Of a stretch of 64,000 nucleotides of DNA, positions 8,119 to 17,405 are shown piece after piece (the first letter of the stretch is position 1; the number at the start of each line of letters is the position of its first letter). The stretch lies in contig NZ_AZUK01000001.1 in NCBI RefSeq assembly GCF_000527035.1, positions 2,058,001 to 2,122,000 of the forward strand. Direction: 5' to 3'. The notes under the pieces were generated by a model. The model ran no database searches. It saw only the letters and a list, made by a program, of their open reading frames with translations, and was not told the DNA's origin. The position numbers and the translations under genes are program-made. This DNA is from Tolumonas lignilytica (lineage in GTDB: Bacteria > Pseudomonadota > Gammaproteobacteria > Enterobacterales > Aeromonadaceae).

Positions 8119-11100
8119 ATGTTCAATAAAGTATTGATTGCCAACCGCGGCGCGATTGCCTGCCGAATTATCCGCACCCTGAAAGAAATGAGTGTTGGTT
8201 CAGTTGCTGTTTACAGCGAAGCGGATGCTGACAGCCGGCATGTCTTAGATGCGGACGAAGCCTGGTCTCTCGGTGAAGGGGCTGCCGCACACACTTATCT
8301 CGACCAGAACAAACTGATAACCATCGCCAAACAAACGGGCGCGCAGGCGATCCATCCTGGTTATGGTTTCCTCAGTGAAAACCCAGATTTTGCCCGTCGT
8401 TGTGTTAACGAAGGGTTGGTGTTTTTAGGCCCAACACCGGAGCAGATGGTGGCATTTGGTCTGAAACACGAAGCGCGTGCACTGGCTGAAGCGGCGAATG
8501 TTCCATTGCTGCCAGGCACGGGCTTACTGACTTCTTTAGAAGAGGCGTTAGAGAAAGCTGAAATCATTGGCTACCCGGTCATGCTGAAAAGCACCGCAGG
8601 TGGTGGTGGGATTGGCATGCAGCGTTGTTATAGCGCTGATGAACTGACCGGTGCTTACGCCTCGGTGAAACGTCTGTCAGAGAACAATTTTAGTAATGGT
8701 GGCATGTTCCTCGAAAAATTCATTGAGCGTGCTCGTCATATCGAAGTGCAGCTGTTTGGTGACGGACAAGGCAAGGTGATCGCCATCGGCGAACGTGAGT
8801 GTTCCGCGCAACGTCGTAACCAAAAAGTCATCGAAGAATGCCCAGCACCGAATTTATCGGAAGAGGTGCGTCAGGCATTGCAGCAAACCGCAGTGAAACT
8901 GGGTCAGCAGGTGAAATATCGCAGTGCGGGCACGGTGGAATATGTCTATGACGATGCCAGCGGTGCGTTCTATTTCCTCGAAGTGAACACACGTCTGCAA
9001 GTCGAGCATGGCGTTACCGAGCAAGTGTATGGTGTGGATCTGGTTCGCTGGATGATTGAATTGGGTGCCGGTGATTTAGCGCCACTAGAAAGTCTAGCAA
9101 CAGTGCTGACACCGAAAGGTCATGCGATTCAGGTGCGTTTGTATGCTGAGGTCCCGGCGAAAAACTTCCGCCCAAGTGCTGGTTTAATCAGTGCGGTGCA
9201 ATTCCCGCAGCAGGATCGTAAGTCGTGCCGTATCGACCATTGGCTGGATGCCGGTCTTGAAGTGCCGCCATTTTTTGACCCGATGTTGGCAAAATTGATT
9301 GCTTGGTCGGGCTCGCGTGAGCAAACCATCACAACCTTGCTGACCATGCTGCATAACAGCACGGTGTATGGCATCGAAACCAATAAAGAATACCTCTGTG
9401 CTCTGCTCAACAGTGACGTTGTGCAGCAGGGCAAAGTGCTGACTCGCACCCTGAATGAGTTCAGTTATGAACCATCCACGATTGATGTGCTCTCGGGCGG
9501 GACACAAACCACGATTCAAGATTTTCCCGGCCGTGTTGGTTACTGGGATATCGGGGTGCCACCGTCTGGTCCGATGGATAACTGGTCGTTCCGTCTGGGG
9601 AACCGTCTGCTGAAAAATGATGCAGAGACGGCGGGTCTGGAAATTACCCTGTCGGGTCCAACGCTGAAATTTAATACGGCACGTCAGATCGTGCTGGCGG
9701 GTGCCACCATTGATGCCAAGTTGGATGGTGAAGCATTGCCAATGTGGCAGGTAGTCACGGTGCCTGCCGGTGCAACCGTACAGCTCGGTAAAGTCGCAAC
9801 AGCGGGTGCGCGCAGTTATCTGCTGCTGGCCGGTGGCATTGACTGCCCGCATTATCTCGGCAGTCGTTCGACCTTCACGTTGGGTCAGTTTGGCGGCCAT
9901 GTCGGTCGTTCGATTCAGTCAGGGGATGTACTGCATCTGCCAGTCGTAGCGACTTCGGTGGCTGAACAATCACTGCCTGCAGCACTGCAACCAGCCATCA
10001 CGAATACGTGGGAACTGCGCGTGATTTATGGTCCGCACGGTGCGCCCGATTTCTTTACTGACCACGATATCGACACCTTTTTCGCGACCGATTACGAAGT
10101 GCATTACAACTCCAGCCGCACCGGTGTGCGCTTGATCGGCCCGAAACCGGAATGGGCGCGTGCCGATGGTGGCGAGGCGGGGTTGCATCCATCGAACCTG
10201 CATGACAACGCCTATGCGATTGGTACCGTCGATTTCACCGGTGATATGCCGGTTATCTTAGGGCCGGATGGTCCGAGTCTGGGTGGATTCGTCTGTCCGG
10301 CAACCATCGTCAAAGCCGATCTCTGGAAAATGGGTCAGCTGAAAGCAGGGGACAAAGTTCGCTTCATTCCTATCTCGATTGCGGATGCCGAAGTGTTGGA
10401 TCGCGCGCAACTGGCTGAACTGGAAAGCCTGACGGCACAACCCGTGTCTGTCGCCATTGCACCTCCAACCACACCCATTCTGAAAACACTGCCAGCGGAA
10501 AAATATGGCGAGAAAGTCGTGTATCGCCCCAGTGGGGATGATTATTTGCTGGTGGAATATGGCACGCAAGTGCTCGACATCCGCCTGCGTTTCCGCGCGC
10601 ATGCGTTGATGCTGTGGGTGCAGGAAGCTGGCATCGACGGTGTGTTGGAACTGACACCGGGCATTCGCTCCTTGCAGATCCACTACGATAATCTGCAACT
10701 GCCGCTGACTCGTTTGCTGGAACTGCTGGAACAGGCAGAAAGTGAACTGGCAGATATTGAGCAGATCACTGTGCCAGCGCGTATCGTCCATCTGCCGCTG
10801 TCTTGGGATGATGAAGCCACCCGTCTGGCGATCCGCAAATACGACGAACTGGTACGTAAAGATGCGCCATGGTGCCCATCGAACATTGAATTCATTCGTC
10901 GTATCAATGGTCTTGATTCGATTGAGCAGGTCAAAGAGATCGTCTTTAACGCCAACTATCTGGTGATGGGCTTAGGCGATGTTTATCTCGGTGCGCCAGT
11001 GGCAACCCCATTAGATCCACGTCATCGTTTAGTCACCACAAAATACAACCCGGCGCGCACCTGGACGCCAGAAAATGCGGTCGGGATTGGCGGCGCCTAT

Positions 11101-11721
11101 CTGTGTGTTTACGGCATGGAAGGTCCGGGCGGTTATCAGTTTGTCGGTCGCACGTTACAGATGTGGAACCGCTATCGTCAGACAGCAGAATTCAGCCAAC
11201 CATGGCTGCTGCGTTTCTTCGATCAAATCAAATTCTATGAAGTGGATGCGGATGAACTGCTGCGCATTCGTCGTGAATTCCCACGGGGTCGTTACCCCAT
11301 CCAAATCGAAGAGATCCAATTCTCACTGGCTGATTACAACAAGCTGGTGAATGAACACGCCGATGAGATCCTCGTGGCGAAAGAGCGTCAGCAAACTGCG
11401 TTTGAAGCGGAACGTCAGCGTTGGATCGAAAGCGGACAAGCAAACTTCTCTGCCGATAGCGACATGATGCTAGAAACCGGTGAAGAAGAGGCATTGCCGG
11501 ATCATCACAAAGCAGTGGAAAGTCTGGTCTCTGGCAACGTCTGGCAGGTATTGGTTGAAGCAGGCCAAACCATCAAAGCCGGTCAGCCGTTGCTCATCAT
11601 CGAATCAATGAAAATGGAAATTGAAGTGTTGGCACCGCATGACGGCAAGATCGTGGCGATCAACCGTGAAGCGGGTCAGCAAGTACGTGCCGGACAGCGT
11701 TTACTGGTACTGGAGGATTAA
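8119..11721 (+). CDS. Biotin-dependent urea/guanidine carboxylase
   Basis: A 1200-residue multidomain enzyme. Order: biotin carboxylase (residues 1-450, MFNKVLIANRGAIACRII start, ATP-grasp STAGGGGIGMQ, RDCSAQRR-like ECSAQRRNQK), carboxyltransferase KipA/AHS2-like part (DFPGRVGYWDIGVPPSGPMD, around 475-780), KipI/AHS1-like part (830-1050), then a biotin carrier domain whose biotinyl lysine is in ESMKMEIE near residue 1165. It carboxylates guanidine (or urea) with bicarbonate and ATP. With the riboswitch and DUF1989 pair, guanidine is the likelier substrate. The ATG at 8119 matches the usual start; the in-frame GTG at 8086 adds non-homologous residues. It is followed 2 bp later by allophanate hydrolase. 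Confidence 0.92.
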   Translation: MFNKVLIANRGAIACRIIRTLKEMSVGSVAVYSEADADSRHVLDADEAWSLGEGAAAHTYLDQNKLITIAKQTGAQAIHPGYGFLSENPDFARRCVNEGLVFLGPTPEQMVAFGLKHEARALAEAANVPLLPGTGLLTSLEEALEKAEIIGYPVMLKSTAGGGGIGMQRCYSADELTGAYASVKRLSENNFSNGGMFLEKFIERARHIEVQLFGDGQGKVIAIGERECSAQRRNQKVIEECPAPNLSEEVRQALQQTAVKLGQQVKYRSAGTVEYVYDDASGAFYFLEVNTRLQVEHGVTEQVYGVDLVRWMIELGAGDLAPLESLATVLTPKGHAIQVRLYAEVPAKNFRPSAGLISAVQFPQQDRKSCRIDHWLDAGLEVPPFFDPMLAKLIAWSGSREQTITTLLTMLHNSTVYGIETNKEYLCALLNSDVVQQGKVLTRTLNEFSYEPSTIDVLSGGTQTTIQDFPGRVGYWDIGVPPSGPMDNWSFRLGNRLLKNDAETAGLEITLSGPTLKFNTARQIVLAGATIDAKLDGEALPMWQVVTVPAGATVQLGKVATAGARSYLLLAGGIDCPHYLGSRSTFTLGQFGGHVGRSIQSGDVLHLPVVATSVAEQSLPAALQPAITNTWELRVIYGPHGAPDFFTDHDIDTFFATDYEVHYNSSRTGVRLIGPKPEWARADGGEAGLHPSNLHDNAYAIGTVDFTGDMPVILGPDGPSLGGFVCPATIVKADLWKMGQLKAGDKVRFIPISIADAEVLDRAQLAELESLTAQPVSVAIAPPTTPILKTLPAEKYGEKVVYRPSGDDYLLVEYGTQVLDIRLRFRAHALMLWVQEAGIDGVLELTPGIRSLQIHYDNLQLPLTRLLELLEQAESELADIEQITVPARIVHLPLSWDDEATRLAIRKYDELVRKDAPWCPSNIEFIRRINGLDSIEQVKEIVFNANYLVMGLGDVYLGAPVATPLDPRHRLVTTKYNPARTWTPENAVGIGGAYLCVYGMEGPGGYQFVGRTLQMWNRYRQTAEFSQPWLLRFFDQIKFYEVDADELLRIRREFPRGRYPIQIEEIQFSLADYNKLVNEHADEILVAKERQQTAFEAERQRWIESGQANFSADSDMMLETGEEEALPDHHKAVESLVSGNVWQVLVEAGQTIKAGQPLLIIESMKMEIEVLAPHDGKIVAINREAGQQVRAGQRLLVLED

Positions 11722-11723
11722 GG

Positions 11724-13541
11724 ATGACAGCAGCAATGACAACCAGAACCATGACCATCAGCGCGATCCATGCAGCCTATCGCAGCGGGGAATTGACCCC
11801 GCAACAACTGCTGACCGAGTGTTTAGCGCAAGCCAAAGCTGATATCCATCTGGCTTGGATCTCCGTCCTGTCGGATGAGCAGTTAGCCGCTTATCTGAAA
11901 GGATTAGAAGGACATTCACCCGACGATATGCCGCTGTTCGGTATTCCGTTTGCGGTGAAAGACAATATCGATCTGTTGGATCTACCAACCACCGCGGCCT
12001 GTAAAGAATATGCCTATCAACCCAAAGAACATGCGTTTGTAGTTGCGCAGCTCATTGCTGCGGGCGCAATTCCACTCGGCAAAACCAACCTCGATCAGTT
12101 CGCGACCGGATTGGTCGGCGTGCGTAGCCCGTATGGGGCGTGTCAGAACAGTTTTGATCCAGATTATATTTCGGGTGGTTCCAGTGCAGGATCTGCAGTA
12201 TCGGTTGCAACCGGGCAGGTCTGTTATTCATTAGGTACCGACACTGCGGGCTCAGGTCGCGTACCGGCTTCCTTTAACAACATTATTGGTTTGAAAGGAA
12301 CGAAAGGCCGCATCAGTTGCAGTGGCGTTGTACCTGCTTGTCAGAGCTTGGATTGCGTGACGATCTTCACCACCACCGCAGCCGATGCCAAGGCGGTGTG
12401 GCAGGTGGCGGGTACGTTTGATCCGGTTGATCCATTTGCGCGCGCAGCGGTTCCGGCGAAAGCAATGCCAGCGGCGTTTACCTTCGGGGTGCCAGCACCA
12501 GAACAATTGGCGTTCTTTGGTGATGAAGCAGCGGAAATGTTGTTCTGGCAATCGGTCGAAACACTGAAAGAACTCGGTGGCGAGGCGGTCACGATCAACC
12601 TCGATCCGTTTGTGCAGGCCGCGAAATTACTTTACGAAGGCCCGTATGTGGCCGAGCGTTTAGCGGCGATTAAAGACTTCTTCCGTGACGATCCAACCCG
12701 TTGTTTACCGGTGATTCAGACCATTGTCGGTGGTGCGGAAAAACGTGCGGCAGTCGAAGCGTATGAAGCATTATATGCTTTGCAGCGCTACAAACGCGTG
12801 ACGGATGCGGAACTGGCGAAAGTCGATTTCATCGTCACGCCAACCGCTGGCACGATCTACCCGATCGCCGATGTAGAAGCGGATCCTATTCAGCTCAACA
12901 GCAATCTGGGTCACTACACAAACTTTATGAACCTGCTGGACTACTGCGCGATTGCGATCCCATCAGGTTTTCGCATGACTGGGCTAAAACAGGGTTTACC
13001 GTTCGGTGTCACCTTGTTTGCACCGGCTTTCCAAGATGATGCGTTACTGGCGATTGCTGATCTGTGGCAACGTAAACTGGCATTGCCGCTCGGTGCGACC
13101 GGTCAAGAATTTCCTGCTAATACACCCGTTGTGGCGCAACCAAGCAACGGCATGATCGATGTGTTGGTGTGTGGTGCCCATCTGTCTGGCTTGCCATTGA
13201 ACTGGCAGTTGACGGATCGCAAAGCCTTCCTGAAGCAAGTGACTGCAACCGCCAAAGCCTATCGTATGTATGCGCTGGCGGGTGGGCCACCGTATCGGCC
13301 GGGGTTGATCCGCGATACTGACAATGGCGCAGCCATTGCCGTAGAGGTTTGGTCGGTTCCTGCCGAACATTTCGGTTCGTTTGTCGCAGGTATTCCGGCG
13401 CCACTGGGGATTGGTAAAGTTGAACTGGCCGATGGATCGTGGGTGAGTGGTTTTATCTGTGAACCTTGTGGTCTCGACGGTGCTGAGGAAATTACCGCGC
13501 TGGGCGGCTGGCGGAATTATATAAATATGAAAAACATATAA
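11724..13541 (+). CDS. atzF: Allophanate hydrolase
   Basis: A 605-residue amidase-signature enzyme that splits allophanate into two ammonia and two carbon dioxide. The N-terminal amidase part (to about residue 460) shows the catalytic Lys in FAVKDNID, and the GGSSAGSA motif with the cis-Ser and nucleophilic Ser (S/GTDTAGSGRVPA follows). The C-terminal part (from about residue 475, VLVCGAHLSGLPLNWQL to the end) is the small domain special to allophanate hydrolases that assists the second step. It sits 2 bp after the carboxylase and closes the operon; 13542-13749 contains no further gene. The symbol follows the AtzF family and not a strain-specific name. Confidence 0.9.
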   Translation: MTAAMTTRTMTISAIHAAYRSGELTPQQLLTECLAQAKADIHLAWISVLSDEQLAAYLKGLEGHSPDDMPLFGIPFAVKDNIDLLDLPTTAACKEYAYQPKEHAFVVAQLIAAGAIPLGKTNLDQFATGLVGVRSPYGACQNSFDPDYISGGSSAGSAVSVATGQVCYSLGTDTAGSGRVPASFNNIIGLKGTKGRISCSGVVPACQSLDCVTIFTTTAADAKAVWQVAGTFDPVDPFARAAVPAKAMPAAFTFGVPAPEQLAFFGDEAAEMLFWQSVETLKELGGEAVTINLDPFVQAAKLLYEGPYVAERLAAIKDFFRDDPTRCLPVIQTIVGGAEKRAAVEAYEALYALQRYKRVTDAELAKVDFIVTPTAGTIYPIADVEADPIQLNSNLGHYTNFMNLLDYCAIAIPSGFRMTGLKQGLPFGVTLFAPAFQDDALLAIADLWQRKLALPLGATGQEFPANTPVVAQPSNGMIDVLVCGAHLSGLPLNWQLTDRKAFLKQVTATAKAYRMYALAGGPPYRPGLIRDTDNGAAIAVEVWSVPAEHFGSFVAGIPAPLGIGKVELADGSWVSGFICEPCGLDGAEEITALGGWRNYINMKNI

Positions 13542-13577
13542 TTACAGCCCATCTTTCATCTGTTCGCTATGAAAATG

Positions 13578-13605
13578 CCGGAGCCAGCCGACGCGCTTGC
13601 TCCGG
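13578..13605 (+). terminator. Stem-loop after allophanate hydrolase (weak terminator candidate)
   Basis: A 7-bp stem CCGGAGC / GCTCCGG with a 14-base loop, 37 bp after the stop. No U-run follows, so it may be a Rho-dependent or RNA-stabilising structure and not a true intrinsic terminator. Confidence 0.35.
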
Positions 13606-13749
13606 TATGAACGAAAATGCCCTTCTGTTAAAGAATGTAAATCGTCACGTTCTCTTTTCCGACACGTGGATTTTTACTGGTCAGCCGGAGTCTTCTGTGG
13701 ATAATGCGTAACCTGATATCGCGAAAGCCGCGCGTGAAGAGCATTCATC

Positions 13750-15189
13750 ATGAGACAAATTCTGAAATCATTATCTGGAGCGGTGTTTTCCTCTTTACCG
13801 TTTCCACGACAACATTTGTACGCCATTCTGACCTTGGTGTTATTTTCTTTTGCTGCCATGACGTTGCTACCAGCACCCGAACATCTGTTGTCAGATAAAC
13901 CGCTGCCAGTCGTGCCTGACGATTCCTCCACCGACACTGCGCTGAACAAACAGGCCGCGGATACCGAATTTATTACCGCACCCAGCGATATCTTATTGGA
14001 TGATGATGCCCAGGACATCATGGATGGTACAGCTACGGCAACAACCGATAATGAATTGCAGGTGACGGCGTACACGGTGAAAGATGATGATAATCTTTCC
14101 TCAATTTTCAATACCTTAAACCTACCGGCGGCGTTGTTGCAGAATATGCTTGCCGTGGATAGTCATAACGTACTGGTTCATCTGCGACCAGGGCAGAATC
14201 TCTCCTTTTTCCTGGACGACCACAATGAACTGCAAAAGCTGAGCATTCCCGCATCCTCCGGGCGTCAGGCCGTGTTTGTGCGCCAGTCAGGCGACAAATT
14301 TCAGCTGTTGATGGAAGCGACTAATCAGCCGCTGCCTGCAATATCTGATGAAGTGACTTCTGCCGAGAAAACAGAAAAACAGAAGAGTTCGCAGCGGCCG
14401 ACACGCGTGCTGCAGGGCAGCATACAGGGTACCTTTGTGCAAAGTGCCAAGGCGGCTGGATTGGGTTCCGACCATATTCGTCGCATCATCCGGGTCTTTC
14501 AGGGCCGGGTTGATTTTCGCCGCGATCTGAAAAAAGGCGACAGCTTCAGGGTGCTACTGGATCATCAGACCGTCGATGGTAAAGCGCCGAATGACGCAAA
14601 AGTGCTGGCCGTGATCCTGTCAGCCAAAGGTAGAACCTATACCGCCTTCCGTAATATCGAGGACAATCAGTTCTATGATGCCACGGGTAACAGCCTGAGT
14701 ATGACGCAAAGCGGTAAATTCATGCGTTATCCGATCCCGGGGAGACCGAAGGTTAGTTCCGGGTTTAATCCTACCCGACAGAATCCGGTTACCGGTCGCA
14801 TCATGCCGCATAACGGCACCGATTTTCCGGTGCCAGTGGGCAGTAAGGTGGAAGCGACGGGCGATGGTGTGATCGTGAAAGTGGCGCATCATCCAGATTG
14901 CGGGATCTACATCGTGTTACGCAACAGTGGCCGTTATAGCAGTGTCTATATGCACCTGAGTAAGGCGCTGGTGCGTGTTGGCCAGAAAGTGAATTTGGGG
15001 CAGGTGATTGCCTTATCGGGCAATACCGGCAGAACGACCGGCCCGCATCTGCATTATGAGTTCCATATCAACGATCATCCGGTCGATCCGATGCGTGTCG
15101 ATTTGCCTGTCAACGACCCCGAACGGACGAAAGCCGACAAGAAGATGCTGGCGAAGATCAAAGAACTGAAACGGTTGATTAATGCCTGA
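13750..15189 (+). CDS. mepM: M23 family murein endopeptidase (MepM-like)
   Basis: A 479-residue protein with one N-terminal membrane anchor (around residues 24-40, YAILTLVLFSFAAMTLL), an acidic linker, an OapA/LysM-like segment (VTAYTVKDDDNLSSIFNTLNL at about 98-118) and a C-terminal M23 LytM domain. Zinc ligands fit the family: HNGTD (His354, Asp358) and HLHYEF (His433, His435). MepM-type enzymes cut D-Ala-mDAP crosslinks to allow peptidoglycan growth. Overall order and length match E. coli MepM/YebA (about 440 residues), with a longer linker here. The gene stands apart from the upstream operon. Confidence 0.87.
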   Translation: MRQILKSLSGAVFSSLPFPRQHLYAILTLVLFSFAAMTLLPAPEHLLSDKPLPVVPDDSSTDTALNKQAADTEFITAPSDILLDDDAQDIMDGTATATTDNELQVTAYTVKDDDNLSSIFNTLNLPAALLQNMLAVDSHNVLVHLRPGQNLSFFLDDHNELQKLSIPASSGRQAVFVRQSGDKFQLLMEATNQPLPAISDEVTSAEKTEKQKSSQRPTRVLQGSIQGTFVQSAKAAGLGSDHIRRIIRVFQGRVDFRRDLKKGDSFRVLLDHQTVDGKAPNDAKVLAVILSAKGRTYTAFRNIEDNQFYDATGNSLSMTQSGKFMRYPIPGRPKVSSGFNPTRQNPVTGRIMPHNGTDFPVPVGSKVEATGDGVIVKVAHHPDCGIYIVLRNSGRYSSVYMHLSKALVRVGQKVNLGQVIALSGNTGRTTGPHLHYEFHINDHPVDPMRVDLPVNDPERTKADKKMLAKIKELKRLINA

Positions 15190-15207
15190 TCGAAACAGGA
15201 GACGGCC

Positions 15208-15594
15208 ATGAAACATCGTTGGTTGTTGTTATGGAGCGCCGCCTTTGGTGCCAGTGGAGTGATGGCCGGTGCGTTTGGTGCGCATGGCCTGAAAAACCGG
15301 CTTCCTGTTTCGGCGCTGGAGATCTGGGACATCGCCGTGCGCTATCAGCTACTGCATGCGGTGGTGTTACTGTGCCTGTTTGCCTTAGTTCAACAATGGC
15401 GCCATCCGCTGGTGCGACGCGCCGGCCAACTGATGATTGCCGGTACGTTGTGTTTCAGTGGCAGTCTGTATCTGCTGGCTTTTACCGGCAGCAAATGGTT
15501 AGGTCCGATCACGCCGCTGGGCGGGCTCTTTCTGATAGTTGGCTGGCTGTTATTGTTTTATGCTGCACTCAAAACTCCTCAAACGCCTGATTAA
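15208..15594 (+). CDS. DUF423 (YgdD/TMEM256-like) inner-membrane protein
   Basis: A 128-residue protein with four hydrophobic segments. The opening ASGVMAGAFGAHGLKNRL and middle RYQLLHAVVLL are the hallmark of the DUF423/TMEM256 family; later SGSLYLLAFTG and ITPLGGLFLIVGWL also fit. Function is unknown in any organism I can recall. It begins 18 bp after the endopeptidase stop with a GGAGACGG site, so the two are probably cotranscribed. Confidence 0.88.
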   Translation: MKHRWLLLWSAAFGASGVMAGAFGAHGLKNRLPVSALEIWDIAVRYQLLHAVVLLCLFALVQQWRHPLVRRAGQLMIAGTLCFSGSLYLLAFTGSKWLGPITPLGGLFLIVGWLLLFYAALKTPQTPD

Positions 15595-15685
15595 CACCCT
15601 CTAATTGCGCTCTTTCGGCGGATACCCATCGTTTCAACTATACTTGGCTCATCCCCCCTGTATCTGTTACAGAATGGAGGCGCTC

Positions 15686-15895
15686 ATGAAATCGGCACAC
15701 ATGCGTAATTACAGCAAAGCACTGCAGGCCGCTACCGAGTATTTTGAAGGCGACATGGAAACCGCCGAACTTTGGATGAAAGAACCGGCCAAATCACTGG
15801 GAGGAAAATGCCCGACCGATCTGGTATCAACTGAGGAGGGGTTGCATACGGTACTGGATGTCATCCAGCGGCTGGAAGATGGTTCGTTCCAATAA
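15686..15895 (+). CDS. Orphan MbcA/ParS/Xre-type antitoxin C-terminal domain protein
   Basis: A 69-residue protein with the DUF2384 toxin-binding pattern: AELWMKEPAKSLGGKCP, then DLVSTEEGLHTVLDVIQRLEDGSF. In MbcA, ParS and Xre antitoxins this domain binds a RES-type toxin. Here there is no N-terminal DNA-binding domain and no RES toxin gene beside it. The start at 15686 is chosen because GGAGG lies 5 bp upstream; an in-frame codon at 15605 lacks a site. A terminator follows 26 bp after the stop. It may be a domesticated remnant, which is an inference. Confidence 0.75.
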   Translation: MKSAHMRNYSKALQAATEYFEGDMETAELWMKEPAKSLGGKCPTDLVSTEEGLHTVLDVIQRLEDGSFQ

Positions 15896-15921
15896 ATGGC
15901 TGTATCAGGCAGCAAAATAGC

Positions 15922-15951
15922 AAAGCCCTGCATTGACAGGGCTTTGATTTA
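15922..15951. terminator. Bidirectional terminator between the antitoxin-like gene and the PAP2 gene
   Basis: A perfect 9-bp stem AAAGCCCTG / CAGGGCTTT with loop CATTGA, flanked by T-rich sequence downstream and A-rich sequence upstream, between convergent genes. Confidence 0.85.
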
Positions 15952-15958
15952 TACGGGA

Positions 15959-16552
15959 TTACTTTAGCCAACCCCGTTGAATTGCAGGGGAAAACAGATA
16001 GGCATATAAGCGGATCGCAGGGCGGAAGCAGGGTTCGATCAGCCATGCCGGATTCTTGTTGATAGCGAAGGCACACAGCAGCGTGATGACCATCGCCCCC
16101 AGCATGTCAAAGGGGAAGTGCACGCCTAAATAGATCCTTGCCCAGGCCACAGGTAATGAGAAACACAGCAACAGGCGACCGGTCTGACGCAGTGCCGGAT
16201 ACCAGAGCAGCGAAAAAGCCACCGCGCAGATCAGCGTCATGTGGTCGCTCGGGAAAGAGGAATCCGCCACGTGGGGGATCAGCGTATTGCCCAGCCCAAT
16301 CATAAAGGGGCGCGGATGTTGCCAGAATAAGCCAATGACTTGATTGAGCGACAAGGCAACCCCTGCCGTGATGGCGGCAGCCAGTAAGCCTTTGCGCCGA
16401 TCGCTATCGCCCTTCAGCCAGCCTATCACCAGCAACAAGGGAATCAGCCATTGGGGCAGCATCGCCATGAACTGAGCCAGTAACACCACCCACGCATTGG
16501 GATGGGCAGGGGCATTCAAGAGTAAAAACAGCGATTGATTGAATGATTCCAA
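15959..16552 (-). CDS. PAP2-type phosphatase (probable undecaprenyl-pyrophosphate phosphatase)
   Basis: A 197-residue inner-membrane protein with about five or six membrane segments and all three phosphatidic-acid-phosphatase motifs: HPRPF (with upstream Lys-rich context), PSDHM and RIYLGVHFPFD, the last holding the catalytic His. The size and motifs match YbjG/BcrC/PgpB-like enzymes, which recycle undecaprenyl pyrophosphate or dephosphorylate lipids in the periplasm. It is divergent from the two-component system at 16740, and a PmrA-type box lies 59 bp upstream of its start, so it may be a target of that system. An alternative is a lipid A 1-phosphatase-like role. Confidence 0.82.
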   Translation of the reverse strand: MESFNQSLFLLLNAPAHPNAWVVLLAQFMAMLPQWLIPLLLVIGWLKGDSDRRKGLLAAAITAGVALSLNQVIGLFWQHPRPFMIGLGNTLIPHVADSSFPSDHMTLICAVAFSLLWYPALRQTGRLLLCFSLPVAWARIYLGVHFPFDMLGAMVITLLCAFAINKNPAWLIEPCFRPAIRLYAYLFSPAIQRGWLK

Positions 16553-16610
16553 AATGAGTCTTCCGTTTTGCCAGCTTCCACAAAGATGACAAACAGGTTA
16601 CAGCAGAAAA

Positions 16611-16627
16611 CTTAGGAAAAACTTAAA
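16611..16627. promoter_or_regulatory. PmrA/QseB-type direct-repeat box
   Basis: CTTAGG-AAAAA-CTTAAA matches the PmrA pattern YTTAAK-N5-YTTAAK except at one position in each half (the G in the first, the terminal base in the second). It lies in the 187-bp gap between the divergent PAP2 phosphatase and response-regulator genes, suggesting autoregulation plus control of the phosphatase. Confidence 0.5.
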
Positions 16628-16739
16628 TGGCCTGAGTCTGCCGAGAAAGCTACCCACACCGGCCTCATAACGCAATTTTCAGGGTGAATTAAGTTTAGCG
16701 GTTTATGCTTGATAACAGACAGAACAAACAGGAACAGCA

Positions 16740-17405
16740 ATGAGAGTCTTACTCGTTGAAGATGATCGCATGATAGGTGAAGCGGTTGAGCTGGCGTTGA
16801 AAGATGCGAAATATGCAGTGGATTGGGTGCGAGATGGATTAATGGCTATCAACACCCTTGAATGCCAGACATATGATCTGGTTCTGCTCGATCTGGGGTT
16901 GCCGAAGAAAGATGGCTTTGAGGTGCTGAAAACCATTCGGGATCGGGGCAACGAGGTATCACTGTTGATCATGACGGCACGCGATGCCACCCAGGATCGC
17001 ATCCGCGGGCTGGATCTCGGCGCGGATGACTATATTGTCAAACCGTTTGAAATCGGCGAGTTACTGGCCCGGATGCGCGCCGTCAGTCGGCGGAAGGGAG
17101 GAACGGCCAGACCCGTACTGACCAACGGGGTGATCACGCTCGATCCGGCAACTCACGAAGCGACGGTCAACGACCATACCATCACACTGACCGGACGCGA
17201 ATTTGCTATTTTACAGGCCTTATTGGTTCGTCCTGGTGCCATTTTGTCACGTTCCGAGCTGGAAGAACGCATGTATGGCTGGAATGAAGAAATAGAAAGT
17301 AATGTGGTGGAATTCATGATCAGCTCATTACGTAAAAAGCTGGGCAGCAAAGATTTAATTAAAAATATCAGAGGTGTGGGATGGATGGTATCCAAAGACG
17401 CATGA
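16740..17405 (+). CDS. OmpR-family response regulator (PmrA/QseB-like)
   Basis: A 221-residue regulator with a receiver domain (residues 1-115: acidic pocket EDD at 7-9, phospho-acceptor Asp51 in LLDLGLP, Lys101 in VKPF) and a winged-helix OmpR domain (about 125-220: LTGREFAILQALL, SRSELEERMYGW, SNVVEFMISSLRKKLG, IRGVGWM). It resembles PmrA/QseB/BasR proteins. The kinase gene overlaps its 3' end. The box at 16611-16627 would fit autoregulation. PmrA versus QseB cannot be separated here. Confidence 0.92.
   Translation: MRVLLVEDDRMIGEAVELALKDAKYAVDWVRDGLMAINTLECQTYDLVLLDLGLPKKDGFEVLKTIRDRGNEVSLLIMTARDATQDRIRGLDLGADDYIVKPFEIGELLARMRAVSRRKGGTARPVLTNGVITLDPATHEATVNDHTITLTGREFAILQALLVRPGAILSRSELEERMYGWNEEIESNVVEFMISSLRKKLGSKDLIKNIRGVGWMVSKDA

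Noticed and set aside
9184-9900. Long minus-strand frame (238 codons) inside the carboxylase gene
   Set aside because: It lies wholly within a conserved coding region on the other strand, has no ribosome-binding site and no family-like motif; it is a shadow of codon bias.
3848-13541. Plain urea uptake and urea amidolyase operon
   Set aside because: The guanidine-I aptamer in the leader and the DUF1989 deiminase pair make guanidine a better fit than urea, although the carboxylase alone cannot tell them apart by eye.
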